Origin: Caldimonas tepidiphila
GTDB taxonomy: Bacteria > Pseudomonadota > Gammaproteobacteria > Burkholderiales > Burkholderiaceae_C
Length of the DNA stretch: 64,000 nucleotides
Direction: 5' to 3'
Assembly: GCF_003569765.1 (NCBI RefSeq)
Contig: NZ_QXMG01000018.1
Coordinates: 29,027 to 93,026 of the forward strand
Made by a program: the position numbers and the translations under genes. This document shows positions 8,532 through 17,433 of this stretch, in pieces. A model generated the notes under the pieces. That model was given only the letters and a program-made list of their open reading frames with translations, did no database searches and had not been told where the DNA came from. Each line of letters begins with the position of its first letter. Position 1 is the first letter of the stretch.

Positions 8532-9782
8532 TCAGGCCGGCGGCGTCCAGGGCCGCGCCGCCAGCGGCGGCCTGGTCCGCGGCGGGAGCCGTGCCGGCGG
8601 GGCGCCGGCCGACGCGGCATCGAGCTCGCGCCGCGCCGCCTGCGCCGACAGGCACAGCGCGAAGATGAAGAAGGGATAGATCAGCGTGTTGTCGGTCAGC
8701 AGCGTGACGTTGGCGTAGAACCAGAAGAAGCGCAGCGTCAGCGAGCGGCTGCGGTAGGCCATCCAGAAGAAGGCGACGAAGGCGATGCCGCCGTACTCGA
8801 CGAGGATCTTCATCACGTCCGCGTGCAGGTTGGCCTTGCCCTGCCAGTCGTAGCCGCCCTTCATCAGCTCGTAGGCCCAGCCCGCGCCGCCGCCGAGCAC
8901 CGCGTAGCGGCCGAGGTGCGCGGTGAGCTCGTCCACGACGAAGCCGTAGAGCGCCTGCCGGCCCATGCCGGCCTGGTTCGCACTCTGGCCGAGATACTGG
9001 TGGATCAGGAAGTCGAACTCGCCGCGCGTGTACAGCACCGCCAGCCACACCGCCGCCGCGTTGAACAGCACCATCGGCAGCGGCCGCAGCAGCAGGTCGG
9101 CGAGGCGGCGCGGCATCATTATCAGCACCAGCGTCAGCACCACCCCGATCAGCGCGATGCGCTTGAGCGTGAACACCGTTATCACGATCGCGAGCAGCAG
9201 CTCCTTCCAGCGCCGCGTCAGGCCCGCCCAGATTGCGAGCATGCCGAAGACGAAGCAGAACGGGGACTCGAAGGTCGACTCGGAGTTCATGAAGTCGATG
9301 CGCACCTCGCCGAGGCTGCTGCGCCCGATCGCGATCATCAGCCCGGTGCCGAGCAGCGCGAACACGAAGACGCGCCACCAGGTGACCGGGTAGCGGCTGC
9401 CGAGCGCGAAGGGCATCACGCCGATCAGCATCAGGTAGAGGTCCTGCCAGCCGGCGAGCGTCGCCAGCGGCGCGGTCGCGACGCCGACCGCCATCAGCAC
9501 CAGGAAGGGCCAGGTGATCTCCGGCAGCGCGAAGCGCCGCAGCGCGAGGCAGACCACCACGCCGATCGCGGGGATCGCGTAGTAGAAGAGCTTGAAGGGG
9601 TTGACGATCAGGCCGAGCCAGATCATCGCCATGCAGTACCAGACATAGGCCGACTCGATCGTGAGGGCCTCCGAGGCCGGTCGCCGCAGCGGCACGACGC
9701 CGGGGACCGGGACCGGTCGCGGCGCGGGAAGCCGCAGTGCGGGAAGACGCAGCGCGGGCAGGCGGGGCAGTTTCATCCTCAT
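8532..9782 (-). CDS. O-antigen ligase/Wzy-type polysaccharide polymerase
   Basis: Predicted 416-residue multi-spanning inner-membrane protein with about ten hydrophobic segments. A large non-membrane loop near residues 260-345 is followed by ANLHADVMKILVEYGG, which fits the Wzy_C/O-antigen ligase pattern (N-x-H near a G-rich helix). It probably polymerises EPS repeat units in the periplasm. The N-terminus is odd: after MRMK come repeated LRLPA units encoded by 15-bp tandem repeats. The start could be ATG 9782 or the in-frame ATG 9776, and neither has a strong ribosome binding site. It is the last gene of the leftward EPS group and faces the histidine kinase gene tail-to-tail. Confidence 0.75.
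   Translation of the reverse strand: MRMKLPRLPALRLPALRLPAPRPVPVPGVVPLRRPASEALTIESAYVWYCMAMIWLGLIVNPFKLFYYAIPAIGVVVCLALRRFALPEITWPFLVLMAVGVATAPLATLAGWQDLYLMLIGVMPFALGSRYPVTWWRVFVFALLGTGLMIAIGRSSLGEVRIDFMNSESTFESPFCFVFGMLAIWAGLTRRWKELLLAIVITVFTLKRIALIGVVLTLVLIMMPRRLADLLLRPLPMVLFNAAAVWLAVLYTRGEFDFLIHQYLGQSANQAGMGRQALYGFVVDELTAHLGRYAVLGGGAGWAYELMKGGYDWQGKANLHADVMKILVEYGGIAFVAFFWMAYRSRSLTLRFFWFYANVTLLTDNTLIYPFFIFALCLSAQAARRELDAASAGAPPARLPPRTRPPLAARPWTPPA
9724..9768. repeat. Three tandem 15-bp repeats in the polymerase N-terminus
   Basis: Units at 9724-9738, 9739-9753 and 9754-9768 follow GCGGGAAGnCGCAGn (first two) and the diverged GCGGGCAGGCGGGGC (third). Read on the minus strand they give the repeated LRLPA of the polymerase N-terminus. 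Copy number could vary by slippage without changing the frame. Confidence 0.75.
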
Positions 9783-9803
9783 CCGGTGGGCTCTGCGCCG
9801 CGC

Positions 9804-11099
9804 TCAGGACGCCGGGGTGCCGGGCGAGGCGGGCCGGCCGCCCTCCTCGCGCAGCCATTCGACCAGCGGCTCGACGGTGCGCCGCCACTGCAGCCGCTCC
9901 ACGGTGCGCATCACCTCGCTGCGCCGGTAGCGGTCGCGCTCGCCGGTGAAGCGCTGCAGCGCGCGCGCGATCGCGTCCGCGCTCGGCTCGTCGATGAAGG
10001 CCCCGTTGCCCGAGTGCACCACCTCGGTGAAGCCGCCGACGCGCGTCGCGAGCACCGGCACGCCCTGCGCGAGCGACAGCATCAGCACGCCGCTCTGGTC
10101 GATGTGCCGGTAGGGCAGCACCGTGCAGTCGGCGGCGGCGAACACCCGCGCGACGGTGTCCTCGTCGACGAAGCCGTCGAGCCAGATCACGCGCCCCTCG
10201 CGCACCAGCGCCTCGAGCCGCGCGCGCATCGCCCGCCCGTAGTCGTCACCCGAGCAGCGGCCGGCGACGAGCAGCGTGAAGTGCGGCACCTGCGGCAGCG
10301 CGTCGAGCAGCAGGTCCAGCCCCTTGAACTGCGAGACATGGCCGAAGAAGAGCCCGGTGCAGCGCTGCGGCGGGATGCCGAGTTGCTGGCGCGCCTGCTC
10401 GCGGCCGATCGCGAGCCGGTCGACCGCGTCGTTGAGGCCGTGCTCCATCAGCACGATGCGGCCGGGCGGGATGCCGAAGCGCTCGACGAGCGCGCGGCGC
10501 GTCGCCTCGGTGTGCACGACGAGCCGGTGCGGGATGCGGTAGATCAGCCAGTAGGTGGCGCGCATCAGCACGGTGTGGCGGTCGTGCGGCAGGATGTTGT
10601 GCACGGTGAGCGTGAGCCGCCTCACCGTCAGGCGCAGCAGCAGGCCCTCGACGATGCCGAGCAGCCACTCGGGGCGCAGCATGCCGATGACCATGAAGGT
10701 GCAGCGCCGCAGCCGCCAGGCCTGCAGCAGCAGCCGCAGGTGGTAGCGGCCCATGTCGGCGAGCTTGCGCCAGCGGCTGCGCCCCGGGTCCTGCGAGCCG
10801 CGGATGTTCAGCAGCGTCACGCCGGGGCTGAGCCGGGAGGCCAGCGTGGTGGACGAGCCCAGCAGCGTCACCGGCACCCGGTTGTAGGCCAGCCCGTTGG
10901 CGAAGCCGAGCTCGTAGTGGGCCTGGAAGCCGTGCGAGACCAGCACCACCGGGCCGGCCGCGTCGGCGCGCAGCGGCTCGCGCCCGGGCCGCGCCGGCGG
11001 CGGCGAGGGATGCTCGGCGGAGCGGCGCTCGAGCAGCGCGGCGCCGGCCGGCGCGGTGCGGCTCGGCGGCACGCCGATGACGGGAAGCTCAAGGCTCAT
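9804..11099 (-). CDS. Glycosyltransferase family 4 (GT-B fold), EPS
   Basis: Predicted 431-residue cytosolic glycosyltransferase adding a sugar to the lipid-linked EPS unit. The C-terminal half has the GT4 signature: FFGHVSQFKGLDLLLDAL (start of the nucleotide-sugar domain), WLDGFVDEDTVARVFAAAD and YRHIDQSGVLMLSLAQGVPVLATRVGGFTEVV, the region holding the E-x7-E-like donor site. The N-terminal acceptor domain includes HNILPHDRHTVLM and VVHTEATRRAL. The start ATG 11099 overlaps the TGA of a possible 81-aa ORF (ATGA), which supports it; further in-frame sequence upstream is Arg-rich and unlikely. The polymerase gene follows 21 bases downstream. Donor sugar unknown. Confidence 0.8.
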   Translation of the reverse strand: MSLELPVIGVPPSRTAPAGAALLERRSAEHPSPPPARPGREPLRADAAGPVVLVSHGFQAHYELGFANGLAYNRVPVTLLGSSTTLASRLSPGVTLLNIRGSQDPGRSRWRKLADMGRYHLRLLLQAWRLRRCTFMVIGMLRPEWLLGIVEGLLLRLTVRRLTLTVHNILPHDRHTVLMRATYWLIYRIPHRLVVHTEATRRALVERFGIPPGRIVLMEHGLNDAVDRLAIGREQARQQLGIPPQRCTGLFFGHVSQFKGLDLLLDALPQVPHFTLLVAGRCSGDDYGRAMRARLEALVREGRVIWLDGFVDEDTVARVFAAADCTVLPYRHIDQSGVLMLSLAQGVPVLATRVGGFTEVVHSGNGAFIDEPSADAIARALQRFTGERDRYRRSEVMRTVERLQWRRTVEPLVEWLREEGGRPASPGTPAS

Positions 11100-11341
11100 G
11101 GTGTGTCCATCCCAGCGGGCGCCCGCCGCAGGGCGGCCGGCGCTGTTTCGGCAAGGCCGGGACGCGCGCTGCGGCGCCGCGCGCCCGGTCGCAGCACGAG
11201 CAGCAAACGGGAGACCATGCCGCCCCGACCGCGCCCCGCGACACGCCGCCACCCGCTCGCCCGCCGGAAGGCGAGCGCACGGGGCGGCGGAAACTGCAAG
11301 TCGTGCATGTCGAAAATGTTCGGGCGGCTCGCGGCGTCCAT
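11096..11341 (-). CDS. Possible 81-aa ORF coupled to the glycosyltransferase
   Basis: An ATG-initiated ORF (MDAASRPNIFDMHDLQF...) fills the gap between fcl and the glycosyltransferase gene. Its TGA overlaps the glycosyltransferase ATG (ATGA), as in other gene pairs here. Against it, GGAAGG lies about 16 bases before the ATG, which is too far. The product is Arg-rich with no recognisable domain. If not translated, this stretch is the leader of the glycosyltransferase gene. Confidence 0.28.
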   Translation of the reverse strand: MDAASRPNIFDMHDLQFPPPRALAFRRASGWRRVAGRGRGGMVSRLLLVLRPGARRRSARPGLAETAPAALRRAPAGMDTP

Positions 11342-11370
11342 GGCAGGCAGCGCGGGGCCTTCCCTTCGCC

Positions 11371-12291
11371 TCAGGACAGGAAGGCCCGGTAGGCGGCGCG
11401 CACGCCCTCTTCCAGTCCGGTGCGGGCCTGCCAGCCCAGGGCCTTCAGGCGGCTGACGTCGAGCAGCTTGCGCGGCGTGCCGTCGGGCTTCGTCGCATCG
11501 AACACGATGCGCCCCTCGAAGCCCACCACGCGCATCACCGTCTCGGCCAGCTCGCGGATCGTCACGTCCTGCCCGGTGCCGATATTCACCAGATCCCCGT
11601 CGTAGCCGCGCTCCATCAGGTGCACGCAGGCGTCGGCGAGGTCGTCCACGTAGAGGAACTCGCGCCGCGGGCTGCCGGTGCCCCAGACCACGTACTCGGT
11701 GTCGCCGCGCAGCTTCGCCTCGTGCGCCTTGCGGATCAGCGCCGGCAGCACGTGGCTGCTCTCGAGGTCGTAGTTGTCGTTGGGCCCGTAGAGGTTGGTC
11801 GGCATCACGCTCACGTACTGCCGCCCGTGCTGGCGCCTGTAGCTCTCGCAGAGCTTGATGCCGGCGATCTTGGCGATCGCGTAGGGCTCGTTGGTGGGCT
11901 CGAGCGGGCCGGTGAGCAGGTACTCCTCGCGGATCGGCTGCGGGCAGTCGCGCGGGTAGATGCACGAGGAGCCGAGGAACATCAGCCGCTGCACGCCGGC
12001 GAGGTGCGCGCCGTGGATCAGGTTGGCCTCGATGACGAGGTTCTCGTAGATGAAGTCGGCGCGGCGGAGGTTGTTGGCCTGGATGCCGCCGACCTTCGCC
12101 GCGGCGATGAAGACGTAGTCGGGCTTTTCCTGCTGCAGGAAGTCGTGCACCCCGCGCTGCTCGAGCAGGTCGAGCTCGGCGCGGCTGCGCGTGATCAGGT
12201 TCGTGTAGCCGCCGGCCTGCAGCCGGCGCACGAGCGCGGAGCCGACCATGCCGCGGTGGCCGGCGACGTAGATGCGCGCGTTGCGGTCCAT
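11371..12291 (-). CDS. fcl: GDP-L-fucose synthase
   Basis: 306 residues, normal length for GDP-4-keto-6-deoxymannose 3,5-epimerase/4-reductase, which makes GDP-L-fucose with NADPH. It has the Rossmann motif [12 protein letters not shown] at the N-terminus, the [13 protein letters not shown] segment with the catalytic Ser, and the short-chain-dehydrogenase Y-x3-K as [20 protein letters not shown] and [13 protein letters not shown] complete the family pattern. The start ATG 12291 is preferred because GAGG sits six bases upstream; ATG 12303 overlaps the gmd stop and would add four residues. It takes the product of gmd immediately upstream. The pair inside the EPS operon indicates a fucose-containing EPS. 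Confidence 0.95.
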   Translation of the reverse strand: MDRNARIYVAGHRGMVGSALVRRLQAGGYTNLITRSRAELDLLEQRGVHDFLQQEKPDYVFIAAAKVGGIQANNLRRADFIYENLVIEANLIHGAHLAGVQRLMFLGSSCIYPRDCPQPIREEYLLTGPLEPTNEPYAIAKIAGIKLCESYRRQHGRQYVSVMPTNLYGPNDNYDLESSHVLPALIRKAHEAKLRGDTEYVVWGTGSPRREFLYVDDLADACVHLMERGYDGDLVNIGTGQDVTIRELAETVMRVVGFEGRIVFDATKPDGTPRKLLDVSRLKALGWQARTGLEEGVRAAYRAFLS

Positions 12292-12299
12292 GGCCGGCC

Positions 12300-13418
12300 T
12301 CATTCGTGGTGGTCGTAGGCGGTGAAGCCGGCGAGCCGCACGATCGAGTCGCGCCGTGCGGTGGCGTAGTCGCACTCGACCATCTCGCGCACCAGCTCCT
12401 CGAAGCTCGTGCGCGGCGTCCAGCCCAGCTTCTCCTTGGCCTTGGCCGGGTCGCCGAGCAGCGTCTCGACCTCGGCCGGGCGGAAGTAGCGCGGGTCCAC
12501 GCGCACGATCACGTCGCCGACCTTGCACTTGGCGCGCGGGCCCTCGACCTTCGCGACGATGCCGACCTCGCGCTCGCCCTCGCCCTCGAAGGCCACCGTG
12601 ATGCCGAGCTCGGCCGCGGCGCGCTCGACGAAATGGCGCACGCTGTGCTGGCGCCCGGTGGCGATCACGAAGTCCTCGGCCTGCTGCTGCTGCAGCATCA
12701 GCCACTGCATCTCGATGTAGTCCCGCGCATGGCCCCAGTCGCGCAGGGCCGACAGGTTGCCGAGGTAGAGGCAGTCCTGCAGCCCGAGCGCGATGCGCGC
12801 GACGGCGCGCGTGATCTTGCGCGTCACGAAGGTCTCGCCGCGCAGCGGGCTCTCGTGGTTGAACAGGATGCCGTTGCAGGCGTACATGCCGTAGGCCTCG
12901 CGGTAGTTCACCGTGATCCAGTAGGCGTAGAGCTTGGCCACCGCGTAGGGGCTCCTCGGGTAGAAGGGCGTGGTCTCCTTCTGCGGCGTCTGCTGCACCA
13001 GGCCGTAGAGCTCGGAGGTGCTGGCCTGGTAGAAGCGCGTCTTCTTCTCCAGCCCGAGGATGCGGATGGCTTCCAGCAGCCGCAGCGCGCCGATGCCGTC
13101 GGCGTTGGCGGTGTACTCCGGCTCCTCGAAGCTGACCGCGACGTGGCTCTGGGCCGCGAGGTTGTAGATCTCGTCGGGCTGCACCTTCTGCACGACGCGG
13201 ATCAGGCTGGTCGAGTCGGTCAGGTCGCCGTAGTGCAGCACGAAGTTGCGGTGCTCGACGTGCGGGTCCTGGTAGAGGTGGTCGATGCGGTCGGTGTTGA
13301 ACAGGCTGCTGCGGCGCTTGATGCCGTGCACCTCGTAGCCCTTCTTCAGCAGGAACTCGGCGAGGTAGGCGCCGTCCTGGCCGGTGACGCCGGTGATCAG
13401 TGCGATTCTGGAACTCAT
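12300..13418 (-). CDS. gmd: GDP-mannose 4,6-dehydratase
   Basis: 372 residues, usual length. It converts GDP-D-mannose to GDP-4-keto-6-deoxy-D-mannose using bound NADP. It has the Rossmann motif [19 protein letters not shown], the [15 protein letters not shown] cofactor segment, the active-site STSELYG and Y-x3-K in [10 protein letters not shown], then [19 protein letters not shown]. The start [10 protein letters not shown] (ATG 13418) was chosen because family members begin at that point; an in-frame GTG/ATG eight codons upstream adds only a polar stub. fcl follows directly. The product can also feed GDP-rhamnose, but the adjacent fcl points to fucose. Confidence 0.96.
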   Translation of the reverse strand: MSSRIALITGVTGQDGAYLAEFLLKKGYEVHGIKRRSSLFNTDRIDHLYQDPHVEHRNFVLHYGDLTDSTSLIRVVQKVQPDEIYNLAAQSHVAVSFEEPEYTANADGIGALRLLEAIRILGLEKKTRFYQASTSELYGLVQQTPQKETTPFYPRSPYAVAKLYAYWITVNYREAYGMYACNGILFNHESPLRGETFVTRKITRAVARIALGLQDCLYLGNLSALRDWGHARDYIEMQWLMLQQQQAEDFVIATGRQHSVRHFVERAAAELGITVAFEGEGEREVGIVAKVEGPRAKCKVGDVIVRVDPRYFRPAEVETLLGDPAKAKEKLGWTPRTSFEELVREMVECDYATARRDSIVRLAGFTAYDHHE

Positions 13419-13461
13419 GCGGGACTGCCTTGGGTAAGACATGAGGAGGAGCGGACCGGCC

Positions 13462-14154
13462 TCAGAGCGCGGACGCGGCGGCGCCGAGGATGCGTGTCTG
13501 GCGCGCCGGGTCGACGTGGGCAGCCAGTTCGCGCAGGAAGCGGTCCTGCACCTCCCAGGCGCGCCGCGAGTCCGTGTCGATGGTCGACGCGCGCACCAGC
13601 ATGCCGTCCGGGATGCGGCCGGTCAGGCCGTAGGCAAGCTGCGCGAGCTTCTGCTGCGTGCGCGTCGCAGGCACCTTGTCGCCCACCACCATCCAGTAGG
13701 TCAGCGGCTCGACGCGCCCGCCCATGCGGGTGACGAGGCGCGTCACCGCGACGTTGCGTCCCGCGATCTCGAGCGCGTCGGCGCGCGTGCTCATCACCTG
13801 GAAGCCCTGCGCCGGGTAGCAGACCTCGGGCCGGTGCACCTGCATGCTGTCGGACTGGTCGCCGCCGTAGGCGACCGACAGCATCACGCGCTGGCCCTCG
13901 CCGTCGACGTAGGTGCGCGCGAGCACCTGGTTGTAGATCTTGTCGAGCACCGCCTGCTGGTCGGGCGGCGGCAGCACCACCGGCACGCTCTCGTCGATGC
14001 GCCAGCTGCCGAACTGCTTGGGGAACAGCGTCTCGAGCTCGACGCGCGGGCCGGACTCGGCGAGCCGCTGCGTGGGCTTGGCAAGCACCGCCATGCCGGC
14101 GGCGGCCAGCATCAGCGCCATCAGCAGCAGCGAGCGCAGCATCGCGGCGTTCAT
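13462..14154 (-). CDS. epsI: EpsI, exosortase-B-associated protein
   Basis: 230 residues with an N-terminal membrane anchor (about residues 5-25) and a periplasmic domain. It has the EpsI family core: [38 protein letters not shown], and YWMVVGDK. The conserved Cys in HRPEVCYPA is present. In XrtB systems this protein works with the exosortase in EPS or PEP-CTERM processing; its exact activity is unsettled. Its ATG overlaps the xrtB TGA (ATGA), so the two are probably translated in coupling. Confidence 0.9.
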   Translation of the reverse strand: MNAAMLRSLLLMALMLAAAGMAVLAKPTQRLAESGPRVELETLFPKQFGSWRIDESVPVVLPPPDQQAVLDKIYNQVLARTYVDGEGQRVMLSVAYGGDQSDSMQVHRPEVCYPAQGFQVMSTRADALEIAGRNVAVTRLVTRMGGRVEPLTYWMVVGDKVPATRTQQKLAQLAYGLTGRIPDGMLVRASTIDTDSRRAWEVQDRFLRELAAHVDPARQTRILGAAASAL

Positions 14155-15032
14155 GCGCGCGTCCTCCCGGTGAGCCGGGCGCCGAGCCCGAGCAGCGAGT
14201 CGAGCCCTGTCAGCAGCGCGAGCGCGACGATGAAGAGCACCATGCCGGCGGCGCCGTGGATGAAGCCCTGGCCGGCCTCGTCGCCGTAGTGGTAGGTCAC
14301 GAGCACCAGGATCATCACGCGCACGACGTTGGCGAAGAAGGCGATCGGCAGGATCGACAGCAGCAGCACCGCGTTGCGCCAGACCTGACGGTGGCGCACG
14401 AGGTAGAGGTAGAGCAGCCCGAGCGCCGACAGGCTGAACATGCTGTTGAGGCCCGAGCAGGCGTCGGCCACGAGCAGCTGGTACTGGCCGACGCTGAGGA
14501 TCACACCGGTGCGCGCGACCGGGTAGCCGGCCCGGTAGAGGATCTCCTCGGCGATCGAGGACACCACCTGCTTGAGCGGGCCGGTCAGCGCGTCGATGAT
14601 CGCCGCGGGCAGCGGCACCATGAAGACGAGGAAGAGCAGCGGGAAGGCGGCGCGCCGCACCAGCGCCCAGCCGAACAGCAGCGCCAGCGAGCCGGCCAGC
14701 AGCGGGATCATCGCGCCGACCTCGAACAGCAGGATGTCCTGCGAGCGGCCGAGCACGTACAGCAGCAGCCCGAAGCCGAGCACCGCCCAGCCGAGCGCGC
14801 CGGCGCGCGGCCCCACCGCGGCGACGAGGTCGGCACGCTGCTGCCACAGCAGCCAGGCCGTCACCGCGAGCACGATCGGCCCGTGGCCCTGCTCCTCGCT
14901 CTGCCAGACCGTCTGCGACAGCTCCCACAGCGTGGGCAGGAACAGCACCGCGAGCCCGAGCGCGGGCGGCGCCAGCAGCATCGACCACGAACGCGGCGGG
15001 GAGCGGTCGGCCATCGGTGCGGAGGTCGTCAT
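14151..15032 (-). CDS. xrtB: Exosortase B
   Basis: 293 residues, polytopic inner-membrane cysteine transpeptidase-like enzyme of the EpsH/XrtB family. The catalytic triad is visible on successive membrane-proximal segments: C192 in ADACSGLNSM, R238 in FFANVVRVMI and H259 in QGFIHGAAGM. About eight hydrophobic segments are present. Exosortases recognise C-terminal PEP-CTERM signals and link surface-protein sorting to EPS. The neighbours epsD-epsE-epsF-epsG and epsI are the standard XrtB set. No PEP-CTERM substrate is encoded in this window. The start is the first ATG; an in-frame ATG at residue 7 is also possible. Confidence 0.93.
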   Translation of the reverse strand: MTTSAPMADRSPPRSWSMLLAPPALGLAVLFLPTLWELSQTVWQSEEQGHGPIVLAVTAWLLWQQRADLVAAVGPRAGALGWAVLGFGLLLYVLGRSQDILLFEVGAMIPLLAGSLALLFGWALVRRAAFPLLFLVFMVPLPAAIIDALTGPLKQVVSSIAEEILYRAGYPVARTGVILSVGQYQLLVADACSGLNSMFSLSALGLLYLYLVRHRQVWRNAVLLLSILPIAFFANVVRVMILVLVTYHYGDEAGQGFIHGAAGMVLFIVALALLTGLDSLLGLGARLTGRTRA

Positions 15033-15042
15033 GCGGGGAACT

Positions 15043-15996
15043 TCAGAACTCGTTCATCACCACCCCGGCAAGCTTGGCCGGGCTCTCCGAGAGGTGCGCC
15101 ACCAGGTCCTGCAGCCGGTGCACGCGCGAGCGCCCGCGCCGCGCCACGACCAGGGCCGCGCCGCACTTGGCGGCGATCACGCTCGCGTCGGCGCCGTAGA
15201 CCAGTGCCGGCGTGTCGACCACGACATGGTCGAACTTGTTGACGAGCTCGCGCATCAGCAGCGCGAAGGCGGGGCGCTCGACCAGCTCCACCGGGTTGGG
15301 CGGCGTGACGCCGACCGGCAGCAGGAACAGGCTCGGCAGGTCCGGCACCGGCAGGATCACGTTGGCCTCGGCACGGCCGGACAGGATCCCCGACAGCCCG
15401 GCGCTGTTCTCCAGCCCGAAGACCTCGTGCTGGCGCGGCCCGCGCAGGTCGGCGTCCACCAGCAGCGTGCGCCCGCCGAGCTGCGACAGCGCCACCGCCA
15501 TGTTGGCCGAGAAGAAGGTCTTGCCGTCGCCGGTGTCGGGACTGACCACCGCGAGCGCGCGCCGCGGCTCCTCGCCGGTGAACACGCGCATCAGCAGCTG
15601 GCTGCGCATCGCGCGGAAGGCCTCGGACTGGAACGAGAAGGGCTGGTTGGCCATCACCAGCTCGGCGTTGAACTGGCGCCGCTCGACCGAGGCGTAGTGG
15701 TAGTGGAACTGCTGCGACAGCGCGAACAGCACGTCCTCGTCGCTGGCGAGGCCGAGCGCGATGGCGGCCTCGCCGAAGCGGATGCCGTGCTGGCGCTGGT
15801 GGCGCACGATCTGCTCGACCTGCTCGGGCGACAGTCCGTTGGTGCGGCGGATGATCTCGCCGATCGAGCGGTCGTGCAGCGTCGCGGCGGCCGGCGCGCC
15901 GCCGCTGCCGGCGAGCTCCTCGTCGGCGGGATCGGGGACCGGGTGCAGGTAGGGCGCGGCGGAGCTGGCGGCGGAGGAGTCGCGGTAGACCGACAT
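15043..15996 (-). CDS. epsG: EpsG, chain-length-determinant BY-kinase-like ATPase
   Basis: 317 residues, cytosolic partner of the Wzz-like EpsF in EPS chain-length control. An N-terminal region resembling the type II secretion GspE N-domain (about 43-100, SIGEIIRRTNGLSPEQV) precedes the ATPase. Walker A is SPDTGDGKT (152-160) and Walker A' is LLVDADLR (178-185); a Walker B-like strand is VVVDTPA. It ends at VVMNEF with no C-terminal tyrosine cluster, so classical BY-kinase autophosphorylation on a Tyr tail is not possible. Its ATG shares bases with the epsF stop (TGATG). Confidence 0.9.
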   Translation of the reverse strand: MSVYRDSSAASSAAPYLHPVPDPADEELAGSGGAPAAATLHDRSIGEIIRRTNGLSPEQVEQIVRHQRQHGIRFGEAAIALGLASDEDVLFALSQQFHYHYASVERRQFNAELVMANQPFSFQSEAFRAMRSQLLMRVFTGEEPRRALAVVSPDTGDGKTFFSANMAVALSQLGGRTLLVDADLRGPRQHEVFGLENSAGLSGILSGRAEANVILPVPDLPSLFLLPVGVTPPNPVELVERPAFALLMRELVNKFDHVVVDTPALVYGADASVIAAKCGAALVVARRGRSRVHRLQDLVAHLSESPAKLAGVVMNEF

Positions 15997-17420
15997 CACA
16001 GCCCCCCGTTCTGGGCCGAGGGCAGCTGGCCGAGCACGCGGCGCGGCATCAGCTCGCCGCGGCGGCGGAACAGGCGGCGCTGCATCGGCCGCGGCATCTC
16101 GCCGAGCACCGGCAGCCCGACGGTCAGCAGCACGTCGTCGGCCGAGCGCACGCGGCGGTCGAACAGCTCGAGCAGGAAGGCCGTCACGAGCGCGAGGAAG
16201 CCGCCGATCAGCACGGCGAGCGCCGTCACCAGCGGCACCCGCGGTCCCGAGGGCGAGCTGGGCTCGGTGGCGGGGTCGAGGATCGAGACGTTCGTCATGG
16301 TGTTGTTGCTCTCCAGGCTGGTCTGGCTCAGGCGCGTGAGCACCGCGTCGTAGGCGCGCTGCGCGTTCTCGACGTCGCGCTGCAGCACCGCGATCTGGTC
16401 GCGCTCGCCCTTGAGCTTCAGCACCTTGGCGCGCTGCGCCTCGAGCGAGGCGCGGATCTCGGCCTCGCGCATGCGGTTGATGTTGTCGTTCACCGCGACG
16501 CCGCCGGTCACGCGCCGCGTCTCGGCGGCGATGCGCTCGCGCAGCGCGGCGATGGTGGCCTTGGCCTCCTGCACCTGCGGGTGGTTCGGGCCGTAGCGCT
16601 CGTTGAGCTGCTGCAGTTGCGCCTCCTGGCGCAGCATGTCCCCGCGCAGCCCGGCCACGAGCGGGCTCATCTGCACGTCCTGCATCTGCTCGGCCGAACG
16701 GCGCGCCGCGGCCTGGCGGCTGCCCGACTCGGCGGCGAGCGCCTGCACCGCGACGAGCTGCGAGGACAGCTCGGCCAGCCGCGCGTTCTCGATGTCGAGG
16801 TGCTCGGCGGTGGCGGTGATGCCCGACTCGCGCTGGAAGGCCGAGAGCTTGTTCTGCGCCGCCTGCACCGCGTCGCGCAGCTGGCGCGCATGCGCGTCGA
16901 AGAAGGACGAGTACTGTCGCGCCGGGTCGGTGCGCAGGTCGAGCGTGGTGTCGATGTAGGCCTTCGCGAAGGCGTTGGCCATCAGCGCCGAGAAGCGCGG
17001 GTCGACCGACTGGTAGGACACCTGCAGCACGTTGGACTGGCGCGCCGGCGAGACCTCGACGTTGCCCAGCAGCGCGCGCGCGAGCCAGTGCTCGAAGTTG
17101 CCCTGCGCGCCGGTGGCCTCGACCCACTGCTGGCGCGTGTCCGGGTTCTCGGCGAGCCGCAGGTCGCGCACCACGCGCAGCGCCACGCGGTCGCTGCGCA
17201 CGATCTCCATCTGCGTGGCGATGTAGGCCGGCGTCGCGGTCTGGTAGACGATGTTGGAGACCGGATCGGCCTTCGACTCCAGCACCAGCGCCGCGCGGGC
17301 GGTGTAGGTGCGCGGCTGCATCGCGAGGTAGGCGGCGGCCGCGCCGACCACCAGCAGGAAGACCAGCAGCGCGGCCTTCCAGCGCGCGAGGATCACCGAC
17401 AGGAAATGACCGATCGACAT
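15996..17420 (-). CDS. epsF: EpsF, Wzz-type polysaccharide chain-length determinant
   Basis: 474 residues. It has a first membrane segment at about 13-34, a long periplasmic region with extended coiled coil (about 170-370), and a second membrane segment near 400-425. After that comes a short cytosolic tail with LFDRRVRSADDVLLTVGLPVLGEMPRP, the loop that docks with the EpsG ATPase. The PSSPSGPRVPL motif before the second segment matches the Pro-rich PCP motif of Wzz proteins. It sets EPS length and forms the inner-membrane part of the export channel with EpsE. It overlaps epsG. Confidence 0.93.
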   Translation of the reverse strand: MSIGHFLSVILARWKAALLVFLLVVGAAAAYLAMQPRTYTARAALVLESKADPVSNIVYQTATPAYIATQMEIVRSDRVALRVVRDLRLAENPDTRQQWVEATGAQGNFEHWLARALLGNVEVSPARQSNVLQVSYQSVDPRFSALMANAFAKAYIDTTLDLRTDPARQYSSFFDAHARQLRDAVQAAQNKLSAFQRESGITATAEHLDIENARLAELSSQLVAVQALAAESGSRQAAARRSAEQMQDVQMSPLVAGLRGDMLRQEAQLQQLNERYGPNHPQVQEAKATIAALRERIAAETRRVTGGVAVNDNINRMREAEIRASLEAQRAKVLKLKGERDQIAVLQRDVENAQRAYDAVLTRLSQTSLESNNTMTNVSILDPATEPSSPSGPRVPLVTALAVLIGGFLALVTAFLLELFDRRVRSADDVLLTVGLPVLGEMPRPMQRRLFRRRGELMPRRVLGQLPSAQNGGL

Positions 17421-17433
17421 CCGGGCCTCCCCT

